DNA from: Psychromonas sp. 14N.309.X.WAT.B.A12
GTDB taxonomy: Bacteria > Pseudomonadota > Gammaproteobacteria > Enterobacterales > Psychromonadaceae
Direction of reading: 5' to 3'
Assembly: GCF_030397575.1 (NCBI RefSeq)
Contig: NZ_JAPNXS010000005.1
Coordinates: 1 to 64,000, forward strand
DNA length: 64,000 nt
Shown: piece after piece, positions 35,969 through 45,213 of the stretch
Position numbering within the stretch: the stretch's first letter is position 1
Layout of the letters: each line of letters starts with the position of its first letter
Notes under the pieces: generated by a model
Databases searched by the model: none
What the model saw: only the letters and a program-made list of their open reading frames with translations
Told to the model about the DNA's origin: nothing
Translations under genes and position numbers: made by a program

Positions 35969-36194
35969 AAGACATTCCCTAAAAACGATTCTTTAATGGT
36001 TACTATTTGCTGGGTATCATACTAAGAAATTACAGATAAAGATAAAAGAATTAGCGAGTTGGCTCATCATGGTAAGAATATTGCCCCCATTTCCGGTTAG
36101 AAACTTTGCTCGCTATCCATGGTGTAAACTATAGCGAACTTTTTTGAGTGAGTGATTGCAAAGTGACCATTAAAAAGTAAAAATATTGCAATAA

Positions 36195-36224
36195 ATCACT
36201 ACTAATAACAATAATAGTAGTGAT
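36195..36224 (+). promoter_or_regulatory. Inverted repeat upstream of the Lrp-family gene
   Basis: ATCACTACTA (36195-36204) is mirrored by TAGTAGTGAT (36215-36224) with a 10-base spacer, so the arms are two helical turns apart. It lies 23 bases before the Lrp-family ATG and could be its autoregulatory operator or a site acting on the leuA-lrp divergent region. Confidence 0.5.
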
Positions 36225-36247
36225 CAATAACATTTTAAGGAGTTAGC

Positions 36248-36724
36248 ATGCAATCAGTCGTAAAATTAGATCGGATAGATAAACAAATATTACAGCTCAT
36301 GCAAGATAATGCCCGTATTAGTAATTTAGAATTAGCAGATAGTATTGGGTTATCACCGACTCCTTGCTCACGACGCGTAAAGCGCTTAGAAGAGTCTGGT
36401 ATCATTGATAAACATGTCACACTATTAAAGACCGCAGCCTTAGGCTTAAATCTAACGGCCATGATCGGTATCAGTATGGATCGACATACGCCGGAACGTT
36501 TTGAAAACTTTGAAGCATCAGTAACCGCGCTACCAGAAGTATTAGAGTGTTTAATTGTTACAGGGCAATCAGCTGACTTTTTATTAAAAGTCGTGGTACG
36601 TGATATGCAGCATTATGAACAGTTTCTATTAGGTCAAATCACTAAATTAGAGGGTGTGACAGGTGTCCATTCTAGTTTTGTGTTACGCGAAGTCTTAAAA
36701 AAGACTGCATTGCCATTAGATTAG
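36248..36724 (+). CDS. Lrp/AsnC-family transcriptional regulator
   Basis: A 158-residue feast/famine regulator. The N-terminal HTH (LDRIDKQILQLMQDNARISNLELADSIGLSPTPCSRRVKRLEESGII, residues 7-53) is textbook AsnC type, followed by a RAM ligand-binding domain (about 70-150). The specific effector amino acid is unknown. The divergent leuA suggests leucine or another branched-chain amino acid. It is not global Lrp, judging from moderate resemblance only. AAGGAG precedes the start. Confidence 0.92.
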   Translation: MQSVVKLDRIDKQILQLMQDNARISNLELADSIGLSPTPCSRRVKRLEESGIIDKHVTLLKTAALGLNLTAMIGISMDRHTPERFENFEASVTALPEVLECLIVTGQSADFLLKVVVRDMQHYEQFLLGQITKLEGVTGVHSSFVLREVLKKTALPLD

Positions 36725-36777
36725 CGTAACCTCTTTATACAAAATTACATTATTAAGTTATTTATAAGGAATACAAT

Positions 36778-37452
36778 ATGTCTTCAACTTTAGATAAAAT
36801 CATCATAAACCCCACAGTGGAAGCTACTTCTTGCGTCATTTGGTTGCACGGTTTAGGGGATTCTGGTGCAGGTTTTTCACCTATTGTACCAGCATTAAAG
36901 TTACCAAAAGACCACGCTATTCGTTTTATTTTTCCGCATGCACCGGAGCAAGCAGTAACTATTAATCAAGGTGCAGTGATGCGATCTTGGTACGATATCA
37001 AAAGTATGGACTTGCATAACCGAGCAGATATCACAGGAGTCATGGAATCAGAACAACGTTTGCATGCTTTAATTCAAGAACAGATTGATAGTGGTATTAC
37101 TGCAGATAAGATTGTACTAGCTGGTTTCAGTCAAGGTGGTGTAATTAGTCTATTTTCAGGATTACGCTACCCGCAAAAGTTAGCCGGTGTACTTGCTATG
37201 TCTTGTTACCTACCAAGCCCAGATCATTTACCTTCAGAGTTATCTATAGCCAATCAGCAAACCCCGATTATGCAGCACCATGGAGAGCAAGATGAAGTTG
37301 TTCCAATCAGTGCCGGTAAAATGGCAAATACACTATTGGTTGATGCAGGTTATCCGGCTCAATGGCAATCTTACATGATGCCACATTCAGTCGTTGCAGA
37401 GCAGTTAGTTGATATCGCTGAGTGGATCCAAAAAGTATTGAAGTTGAAGTAA
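36778..37452 (+). CDS. carboxylesterase, PF02230 (phospholipase/carboxylesterase) family
   Basis: A 224-residue cytosolic alpha/beta hydrolase of the acyl-protein thioesterase/EstB family. The oxyanion motif is VIWLHGLGDSGAGF near 20-33 and the nucleophile is Ser118 in AGFSQGG. The Asp lies in HHGEQDEVVP and the His in MMPHSV. Substrates are probably short-chain esters. It follows the Lrp-family gene by 53 bases on the same strand and may be cotranscribed. Confidence 0.9.
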   Translation: MSSTLDKIIINPTVEATSCVIWLHGLGDSGAGFSPIVPALKLPKDHAIRFIFPHAPEQAVTINQGAVMRSWYDIKSMDLHNRADITGVMESEQRLHALIQEQIDSGITADKIVLAGFSQGGVISLFSGLRYPQKLAGVLAMSCYLPSPDHLPSELSIANQQTPIMQHHGEQDEVVPISAGKMANTLLVDAGYPAQWQSYMMPHSVVAEQLVDIAEWIQKVLKLK

Positions 37453-37545
37453 AACTATCGCCCCGAAATCACTACATTTCCTATCAAAATCAAATAGAGA
37501 TCGGGGTAAAAGTTAAATGGCTATTTTAAATAAAGGTTAGCATCA

Positions 37546-38412
37546 CTACTTTAAGTTGGCAGATAAATGATCTATCAATAACCTTATCTTAGGTGATAAA
37601 TAACGATTCTGTGGGTAGACGGCCCAAATCCCCTCCGATGGTTCTCTGAATTGATCTAAAATAGTCACTAACTGCCCTGATTCAATGTAGGATTGCACGT
37701 AATAATCAGGTAACTGTACAATGCCAATATTCTTTAAAGCGGCATCCACTAGACTTAAACCACTATTACAACGCAAATTACCTTTTACTCTGATATTTTT
37801 TTCTTTACCCAGCTCAATAAAACGCCAATAGTCACGAGTGCCTAGTAAACAGTTATGCTGTTTTAATTCAGACAATGAATGTGCTTCGCCGTGTTTTTGT
37901 AAATAAGCTTTAGATGCACACACGAAATTAGAACGCTGGCTTAGTTTTTTAGCAATCAAGCTGGAATCTTGTAATTGACCTAACCTGATCGCCACATCAA
38001 AACCACCATCAATAAGATCTACACGATTATTGGTTAACTCAGTTGTCACTTCAATACCATCATGTAAAGCGACAAAGTCATTAACCAGTGGTAGTATTTT
38101 TTGTTCGCCATAAGTCACGGGAACGGTAAGTTTGATATTCCCCTGTGGTTTACTTTGCAGATTAGTGATTGCTTGCTCTGCATTATTCAAACCATCCAGT
38201 AAATTACGACAATGTTGGTAGAATAATTGTGCCTCTTCGGTGAGTGATACTCTACGTGTGGTTCGATAAAAAAGTTTGACCTGTAAGCGTTTTTCTAAGG
38301 TACTAATTTGCCGGCTAACCTGTGCCGTTGATATATTCAGTTGTTTAGCCGCGAGCGAAAAGCTATTGCTCTCCGCGACGGCAACAAATTCATTAATCCC
38401 TTGCCATGACAT
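37546..38412 (-). CDS. LysR-family transcriptional regulator
   Basis: A 288-residue LTTR. The N-terminal HTH (FVAVAESNSFSLAAKQLNISTAQVSRQISTLEKRLQ, about 8-43) and a periplasmic-binding-protein-like effector domain with VTYGEQKILP and DGGFDVAIRLG are typical, the latter of the CrgA-like branch. It is divergent from frmA with 107 bases between starts, so regulation of the formaldehyde genes is a sensible guess. The ATG at 38412 has GGTGG upstream; the GTG at 38421 is the alternative. Confidence 0.9.
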   Translation of the reverse strand: MSWQGINEFVAVAESNSFSLAAKQLNISTAQVSRQISTLEKRLQVKLFYRTTRRVSLTEEAQLFYQHCRNLLDGLNNAEQAITNLQSKPQGNIKLTVPVTYGEQKILPLVNDFVALHDGIEVTTELTNNRVDLIDGGFDVAIRLGQLQDSSLIAKKLSQRSNFVCASKAYLQKHGEAHSLSELKQHNCLLGTRDYWRFIELGKEKNIRVKGNLRCNSGLSLVDAALKNIGIVQLPDYYVQSYIESGQLVTILDQFREPSEGIWAVYPQNRYLSPKIRLLIDHLSANLK

Positions 38413-38495
38413 TGTTACCACCTAGTAAAAGTAATTTTCATTTTAGATAGATTATCATTATTGTAGAAACAAATATAATAGTTACACAAAAATGA

Positions 38496-39653
<1,158 letters not shown>

Positions 39654-39670
39654 ATAGATCGCTTACTTAT

Positions 39671-39696
39671 GGCTAAGCATGTATCAATGCTTAGCC
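39671..39696 (+). other. Intercistronic hairpin between frmA and fghA
   Basis: GGCTAAGCAT and ATGCTTAGCC form a 10-bp stem with a 6-base loop. Without a T run it is more likely an mRNA-stability or attenuation element than a full terminator. Confidence 0.5.
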
Positions 39697-39721
39697 TCTT
39701 CATTGTTTTAAAAGGGCTATA

Positions 39722-40579
39722 ATGATGATCCTTGAAAATATCAGTAGTAATAAACTCTTTGAAGGATGGCACAAACAATATACTCACCCTTCTTCTGTAT
39801 TAAATTGTGAAATGCGTTTTGCTATTTATTTACCTCCTCAAGCAAGTGCTAATAACCCAGTACCTGTCATGTATTGGTTATCCGGTTTAACTTGTAGTGA
39901 TGAGAACTTCATGCAAAAAGCAGGCGCTCAGAGATTAGCTGCTGAGTTAGGTATAGCAATTGTTGCACCTGATACTAGCCCACGTGGAGAGCATGTAGCA
40001 GATGATGAAAAACAAGCTTATGACCTTGGCTTAGGCGCAGGTTTTTACGTTAACGCGACACAAGCGCCTTGGAATAAACATTATCAAATGTACGACTACA
40101 TTGTGCATGAACTACCAACCTTGATAGAAGCCAACTTCCCTGTCACTCAACAGCGAGTAATCAGTGGGCATTCAATGGGTGGACACGGTGCATTAACTAT
40201 TGGTTTACGTAATCCAAACTTGTACACATCAATCAGTGCATTCAGCCCAATTTGTAATCCAACCAATTGCCCTTGGGGACAAAAAGCATTTACGGCTTAC
40301 TTAGGTGAAGATCGCAACGCTTGGAAGGCTTACGATAGCTGCGAACTACTAGCACCATTAACTGAGCATCAACCTATTTTAATTGATCAAGGAACCCAAG
40401 ATTCATTTTTACAAGAGCAGTTAAAACCAGAAAATCTTTCTGTACTGGTCACTAAAAATACTAATTACTTTAAACTTAATATGCGTGAAGGTTATGACCA
40501 CAGTTACTACTTTATTAGCAGCTTTATAGAGTCTCACCTACGCTTCCACGCCTTAAATTTAGGTTTGCTTAACAAATAA
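39722..40579 (+). CDS. fghA: S-formylglutathione hydrolase
   Basis: Esterase-D-type serine hydrolase that splits S-formylglutathione into formate and glutathione. The 285-residue protein has YWLSGLTCSDENFMQKAG near 51-68, APDTSPRG near 82 and the nucleophile Ser151 in SGHSMGGHGA, plus the C-terminal GYDHSYYFI with the catalytic His. It follows frmA by 68 bases, completing the glutathione-dependent formaldehyde pathway. Confidence 0.96.
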   Translation: MMILENISSNKLFEGWHKQYTHPSSVLNCEMRFAIYLPPQASANNPVPVMYWLSGLTCSDENFMQKAGAQRLAAELGIAIVAPDTSPRGEHVADDEKQAYDLGLGAGFYVNATQAPWNKHYQMYDYIVHELPTLIEANFPVTQQRVISGHSMGGHGALTIGLRNPNLYTSISAFSPICNPTNCPWGQKAFTAYLGEDRNAWKAYDSCELLAPLTEHQPILIDQGTQDSFLQEQLKPENLSVLVTKNTNYFKLNMREGYDHSYYFISSFIESHLRFHALNLGLLNK

Positions 40580-40621
40580 ATGCCTAAAAATTAATTAAGC
40601 TTTTTCATTTTCCGCCGATAC

Positions 40622-40650
40622 AGTAAAGGCAGTATTTGCCTTTACTTTCT
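40622..40650 (+). terminator. Hairpin after fghA
   Basis: AGTAAAGGCA and TGCCTTTACT form a 10-bp stem with a 5-base loop, followed by the pyrimidine tract TTCTTCC. Confidence 0.55.
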
Positions 40651-40855
40651 TCCATATCAACACTCGAAGATAGTTAAAAAGTTGATGCTTAGTCTCCTAT
40701 TCAATCGTTTAAAGTTAAATATTATGCTTAATCGTGATAGGTGACGGTGATTTTTCAAACAGCTTGAGTGTAATTTTTACTCTCACTTTTTAGGTAGTAA
40801 TGATACAGTCTAATTATCGTATTTCACAATAACTTTTATACTATAAGGATTTAGT

Positions 40856-42535
40856 TTGAATTTATTTAGAAACTTAACGTTATCATTTAAGATATCAGGC
40901 TTGGTGCTGCTTCTATTATGCGCCCTCTTATTTATCTCGATTAACCTAGTCAACAACAGTAGGGAAGTGGTTAAAAATATCACTTTAGACTCAGAGATTT
41001 TAAAGTTTTACTCCCTTACCAACAACCAATGGAAAGAGATCACTAAAGCTTATCAAGACTCGGAAGAGATGGGCATGAAGTTTTCTGCTCGCGCCATTGA
41101 ACAATCAGAGCTAGAGGCATCAACCAATAAAGTAAAAACACTGCTAGCAAGCTATCAAGGTAATTTATTGGCAATTAGTCCCACACTTCAACAACAATGG
41201 GATGAGCAACTTTCATTACCCCAAGATCAAGGTTTAATCGTAGCGCGCGACCAATTAGTAACGCAGATTAAGCAATTAGAAAGCGCTTTATCAGACTTAA
41301 CAAACGTCTGGTTAACCCAAGCGACCTTTGTAGCACGTAAAAAAGCAGAAAAGGCTGCGCGTTTAGCCGTTCCTCCAATTCTAGACAGTATCGAGCGCAT
41401 TAATAATATGCATGATGAATTAGTGAATATTCGTGCAACCAACATTATTGAAAAAGAAAATTACATCATGATTCAATCAATGGTGTTAGCCGTGAGCATC
41501 TTCTTTATCGTGATTGTGATTTCTTTTTTAATCATTAGGAAACTCAAAACAGACCTGCATAGTATTGTTTCTGCTACTTCTTCTTTAGCTCAGGGAGATC
41601 TGAGTAAAAATATTGATGTAGGTAACAATAAAGACGAGATCAGTGAAATTAAACGCTCAGTCTCTTCGATGACCAGTAATTTAAAAGGTATTTTCCAGTC
41701 AGTGATTGCGATGGCTAATAATTTAAATGACTCAACCAATGGCTTACTAAAAGATAATCAGCAAAGAATTGAAGATGCTGAATTTCAACGCACTAGAATG
41801 ACAACCCTATCAAATTCAGTGGATGACCTTTATCAAGTGTCGACACAGCTTGCTGAACATGCCGACAATGCGGTCGCTAAATCAGACAATGCTATTGAGT
41901 CGGCACAAAAAGGTAAAGAGATAGTGTACGACACTATTAATTCTATTGAAGATTTAGCTAGTGAGATCGAAAACTCAGTGACAGCTATTCAACAGTTAGA
42001 TATTGAAGCAGATAATATTACCAATATTTTAGAGGTGATAAAAAGTATCGCTGACCAAACTAATTTACTCGCATTAAATGCAGCTATTGAAGCAGCACGA
42101 GCCGGAGAACAAGGCCGAGGCTTTGCTGTAGTTGCCGATGAAGTTAGAAATTTAGCACAGCGTACACAAGATTCTACTGGTGAAATTCAAGTCACATTAG
42201 AAACCCTAAAACGCAGTACTTTGAGTGCAGTCTCTGTGATTAATAATAGTCACAATAAATCACTACAAAGTGTTGAACATGTTTCCAATACAGGCCATGT
42301 GATTGATGAAATTAATATTTCCGTGGAGCAAATTAAAGATATTTCCAAACAAACCTCTACAGCATCGCTTATACAAACCAATACCTTGGATGAGATCCGC
42401 GCCAATGTGAAAGAGGTTAACCAAGTTACCGAAGAGAACAATAATCGAGCTCAAGTCTCAATGGCTTCTGCTTCTTCATTATCGGACTTGAGTGAAGAAC
42501 TACTGAGTTCTGTTAGTTACTTCAAATTAAAATAA
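40856..42535 (+). CDS. methyl-accepting chemotaxis protein
   Basis: A 559-residue transmembrane chemoreceptor. TM1 lies at about 12-32, a helical periplasmic sensor of about 170 residues follows, TM2 lies at about 207-227, then a HAMP linker and the signalling domain. The conserved hairpin tip [38 protein letters not shown] is intact at about 397-434. The sensor resembles four-helix-bundle types; its ligand is unknown. The start is TTG with AAGGA nine bases earlier. No C-terminal CheR-tethering pentapeptide is seen. It is monocistronic. Confidence 0.93.
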   Translation: MNLFRNLTLSFKISGLVLLLLCALLFISINLVNNSREVVKNITLDSEILKFYSLTNNQWKEITKAYQDSEEMGMKFSARAIEQSELEASTNKVKTLLASYQGNLLAISPTLQQQWDEQLSLPQDQGLIVARDQLVTQIKQLESALSDLTNVWLTQATFVARKKAEKAARLAVPPILDSIERINNMHDELVNIRATNIIEKENYIMIQSMVLAVSIFFIVIVISFLIIRKLKTDLHSIVSATSSLAQGDLSKNIDVGNNKDEISEIKRSVSSMTSNLKGIFQSVIAMANNLNDSTNGLLKDNQQRIEDAEFQRTRMTTLSNSVDDLYQVSTQLAEHADNAVAKSDNAIESAQKGKEIVYDTINSIEDLASEIENSVTAIQQLDIEADNITNILEVIKSIADQTNLLALNAAIEAARAGEQGRGFAVVADEVRNLAQRTQDSTGEIQVTLETLKRSTLSAVSVINNSHNKSLQSVEHVSNTGHVIDEINISVEQIKDISKQTSTASLIQTNTLDEIRANVKEVNQVTEENNNRAQVSMASASSLSDLSEELLSSVSYFKLK

Positions 42536-42557
42536 ATTTGGCTCTTATAATTTAATT

Positions 42558-42593
42558 AGCCATAGATAATTAGGTATTCATCTATGGCTTTTC
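42558..42593 (+). terminator. Terminator of the chemoreceptor gene
   Basis: AGCCATAGAT and ATCTATGGCT form a 10-bp stem with a 12-base loop, followed by TTTCTC, 22 bases after the stop. Confidence 0.75.
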
Positions 42594-42698
42594 TCTTCTA
42601 GCTTTGCCTACCACTTCCATCACTTTAAAAATTGCCACAATAGTAATAAATACTTCATGGTTGTCGCTTATATTCCCCACAACATATAACACTGTCTC

Positions 42699-42869
42699 AT
42701 ACTAATTATATTAAAAAATGATCTAACTTTTGCATAGAAAAATGACTTAGTTTAAGGCGTAATTTGAGTCTTTCGAAGATTAACTTCGTTAATAATATAT
42801 CGAAGAATTAACGACAAAATAAGTTATTTTAACAACTAAAGTAGATCCATTAATCAGTGTGATTGGTAT
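42699..42869. repeat. MITE-like palindromic repeat, copy 3
   Basis: About 171 bp, the longest copy. Ends ATACTAATTATATTAAAAAA and, read inward from the other side, ATACCAATCACACTGATTAA are imperfect terminal inverted repeats. It shares AAGGCGTAATTT and AATAAGTTATTTTAACAA with copy 2, but the central loop differs and holds its own short repeats (TCGAAGATTAACTTCGTTAA and TCGAAGAATTAACGA). Confidence 0.8.
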
Positions 42870-43057
42870 CAGTCACTTTGAATATAAAGAGACTGTTATT
42901 ATGCAAAGTTTAAGTTGGGCGAAAATCAGTGTGTGATGAAATTATTCTAACGTTTTACAGGTCTTTATCTGGACTTTTTATCAATTCAGTGAACTTTCAC
43001 GAATTGCATGGCGTATATGTTTTAAACTGTAATAATATTCCTTAGAAGGTTTCTCAG

Positions 43058-44041
43058 ATGGTGAAAGAAGTCGTGCTGCGTTTAGGTGAAAAAATGATGC
43101 CTAAAGCGCCAAAAGTATTACTGAGCAATGGTGATTATTGTGTTCCTCAACACTATTTGACCTATCATCACACGCTAGCAAGTGTGGAAGCATTAATATG
43201 TGATATTGAATACGATCCAAGGTATGTGGTTTTTGCTGCACAAGAAGCCAATGGTTTATATATTCAAGTCGGCGTAATTGGACACGATAACTATCACAAA
43301 AAATCGTCACTAAAACAGAATAAAGAAAAGTTATTATTTGGCAGAAAATGGCGTGTTGAGCCTGAACTACCAACCTCCGAAATCATTCAAAGCGTTTTTT
43401 TAGCAATTAAAAAATCTCGTGAGCATGAAGTAAGAGAGCTATTTAAACTAACACTTAATGACAGTACAACCACCCCATTCAACACACATATAGATTTACC
43501 TTTAATGGCTGAGTTTTATAATAAAGATGAGCTGGTTAATGAGCAGCACATCACCTTTAATGCACAGCAAGAAGTGGAAAATACACTGGCTAAAATTAGT
43601 TACGATCACAGCACGTTAAGCTTACTTGATGTACAGCAGCGACCAAATGGCCTGTGGTTAGTGGATATCAATGTCCATCAAAGTGAGCGCAGTACCTTGA
43701 TAGAAATGACTAATGCGACATTATACCTAATGGTTGAAGACCTTTCGTTGAATACTTTGAGTAGAGGGTTAATGCATGAGTTTGTTAGATTAAGTGATTT
43801 ACATGTGGATAAACATTTTAATTACCGAGGCTTTCACCGTTTTGATCCAAGTATAGACATTGCAGATATTGCCGACCTATCACAACAAACTCGTAAGCAT
43901 GAATTAGCTGCTCACTTTGCTAGTGAGTTTTCTAAAACGAATCAAAAAGTAGATTTGATGCGTATTCCTCCAGTGCAAGCCGGAGCCCTAGCCAAAAAGC
44001 ATAAACAAGTTATCGAACAATATTTACAACCTGCTAGTTAA
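43058..44041 (+). CDS. unrecognised cytosolic protein
   Basis: I do not recognise this 327-residue protein. It has no signal peptide or membrane segment. The first 110 residues are beta-rich (KVLLSNGDYCVP, RYVVFAAQEANGLYIQVGVIGHDNY, KLLFGRKWRVEPELP), then a helical stretch leads to a second alpha/beta region and a helical, charged C-terminus. Codon use looks like its neighbours. AGAAGG precedes the ATG with 8-base spacing; a second ATG at residues 13-14 is possible. It stands alone between repeat copy 3 and a hairpin, so context gives no clue. Confidence 0.7.
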   Translation: MVKEVVLRLGEKMMPKAPKVLLSNGDYCVPQHYLTYHHTLASVEALICDIEYDPRYVVFAAQEANGLYIQVGVIGHDNYHKKSSLKQNKEKLLFGRKWRVEPELPTSEIIQSVFLAIKKSREHEVRELFKLTLNDSTTTPFNTHIDLPLMAEFYNKDELVNEQHITFNAQQEVENTLAKISYDHSTLSLLDVQQRPNGLWLVDINVHQSERSTLIEMTNATLYLMVEDLSLNTLSRGLMHEFVRLSDLHVDKHFNYRGFHRFDPSIDIADIADLSQQTRKHELAAHFASEFSKTNQKVDLMRIPPVQAGALAKKHKQVIEQYLQPAS

Positions 44042-44064
44042 TACAAGCTTAATCTAAAACTCTA

Positions 44065-44096
44065 TTTGAACATCGCAATGATTAACGATGTTCAAA
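44065..44096. other. Hairpin between convergent genes
   Basis: TTTGAACATCG and CGATGTTCAAA form an 11-bp stem with a 10-base loop between an unknown gene and arsH. There is no T run on either side; it may still act as a shared 3-prime-end structure. Confidence 0.5.
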
Positions 44097-44108
44097 TCAG
44101 TAACTTAT

Positions 44109-44840
44109 TTATATTGTCTTTTGATTAACTCGTTCACTCAACTGAGCTGCACTTTCGACTCGCTCAGAATAACGGTCAACCATGTAATCTTTATTATCAC
44201 GTAGTAATAAAGTAAATTTCATCAACTCTTCCATCACATCCACAATACGATTGTAATAAGATGAAGGTTTCATACGCCCATCTTCTTCAAATTCCAGGAA
44301 TGCTTTTGCCACCGAGGACTGATTTGGAATAGTAAACATACGCATCCAGCGACCTAGAATACGCATTTGATTTACCGCATTAAAAGATTGAGAACCGCCA
44401 CATACTTGCATAATCGCTAAGGTTTTACCCTGTGTTGGCCTCACTGCACCAATACTTAATGGCATCCAATCAATTTGGCTTTTTAGAATACTTGTCATCG
44501 AACCGTGACGCTCTGGCGAACACCAAACCTGCCCTTCAGACCAAATCATCAATTCACGTAACTCTTTTACTTTAGGGTGGCTTTCATCTTCTGTATCGGG
44601 TTGCGGTAAACCCGTAGGATCAAAAATTCGAGTTTCCGCCCCCATTGCTTCTAATAAGCGAGCACTTTCTTCCACTGCTAAACGGCTATAAGAACGTGTT
44701 CGTAATGACCCATAAAGTAATAAGATCCTTGGCTTATGAATATCTTCAGTCACTAAAGGTGTAATAGCTAACTTATCTATAGTTGGACTATCAAAAGCTT
44801 GTTCGTTGATATTGGGTAGATTTGAATTGGTATTGGACAT
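44109..44840 (-). CDS. arsH: ArsH-type NADPH-dependent FMN reductase
   Basis: A 243-residue flavoprotein of the ArsH group. The FMN-binding [24 protein letters not shown] (about 40-64) and [28 protein letters not shown] (about 101-128) are characteristic. ArsH proteins oxidise trivalent organoarsenicals or reduce quinones, azo dyes or ferric/chromate species. No arsR, arsB or arsC is next to it, so the role here may be general redox defence. A divergent 365-base gap separates it from the TonB receptor. Confidence 0.9.
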   Translation of the reverse strand: MSNTNSNLPNINEQAFDSPTIDKLAITPLVTEDIHKPRILLLYGSLRTRSYSRLAVEESARLLEAMGAETRIFDPTGLPQPDTEDESHPKVKELRELMIWSEGQVWCSPERHGSMTSILKSQIDWMPLSIGAVRPTQGKTLAIMQVCGGSQSFNAVNQMRILGRWMRMFTIPNQSSVAKAFLEFEEDGRMKPSSYYNRIVDVMEELMKFTLLLRDNKDYMVDRYSERVESAAQLSERVNQKTI

Positions 44841-45205
44841 TTTATTCTCCTAAAGGACCTACAAACTAAAAACACTAAACTAAACGTGTAGACTTCACTC
44901 AGCAAAACAAACATAACATAAATAATATATACAAATAAACACATATAAAATCACATCATTAAACCAAAATAAGATAATCCATCCACTTAAAATAATTTAT
45001 TCAAATTCAGTGGCTTATCTTCCTATCATTATTTGGTGAAAATATAGCGACTGATGCTTTAGAAGGCCAAACAACAAATGTAAAAAATGTAAATTAGCCC
45101 TCCAACTAATGGTAATAATTATCATTTAGTTTAAAGTCCGCGCCAGTATATTGGATATACATAAATGGATTAACAAAATAATTATCTAAAAGGAAACTAT
45201 GGAGC
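44841..45205. other. Divergent regulatory region between arsH and the TonB receptor
   Basis: 365 AT-rich bases. It holds a Fur box (45108-45127) and, at the right end, a four-codon frame (45199-45213) that overlaps the receptor start. No gene of useful length is visible. Confidence 0.6.
45108..45127 (+). promoter_or_regulatory. Fur box upstream of the TonB receptor
   Basis: AATGGTAATAATTATCATTT is a near-palindromic match to the GATAATGATAATCATTATC consensus and lies 79 bases before the start codon. Together with receptor identity this strongly suggests Fur-Fe(II) repression. Confidence 0.8.
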
Positions 45206-45213
45206 ATGTCTAG
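45199..45213 (+). other. Four-codon frame overlapping the receptor start
   Basis: ATG GAG CAT GTC TAG starts 4 bases after AGGA and has better spacing to that site than the receptor ATG at 45206. Ribosomes may load here and reinitiate on the overlapping ATG, or the two starts may compete. It is too short to be called a gene. Confidence 0.35.

Larger units (their letters stand above)
42536..43057. other. Intergenic region with terminator, repeat copy and unassigned sequence
   Basis: The 522-base gap holds the chemoreceptor terminator, repeat copy 3 and about 190 unassigned bases before the next gene. An 11-codon ATG frame at 42901-42936 is probably chance. No other gene is supported. Confidence 0.6.

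Noticed and set aside
37453-37510. Terminator after the esterase gene
   Set aside because: CGCCCCGA and TCGGGGT could pair, but the intervening 35 bases and the lack of a T run make a terminator unconvincing.
42901-42936. Eleven-codon open frame upstream of the 43058 gene
   Set aside because: Short, with no strong ribosome site and no repeated-codon leader pattern. Probably chance.
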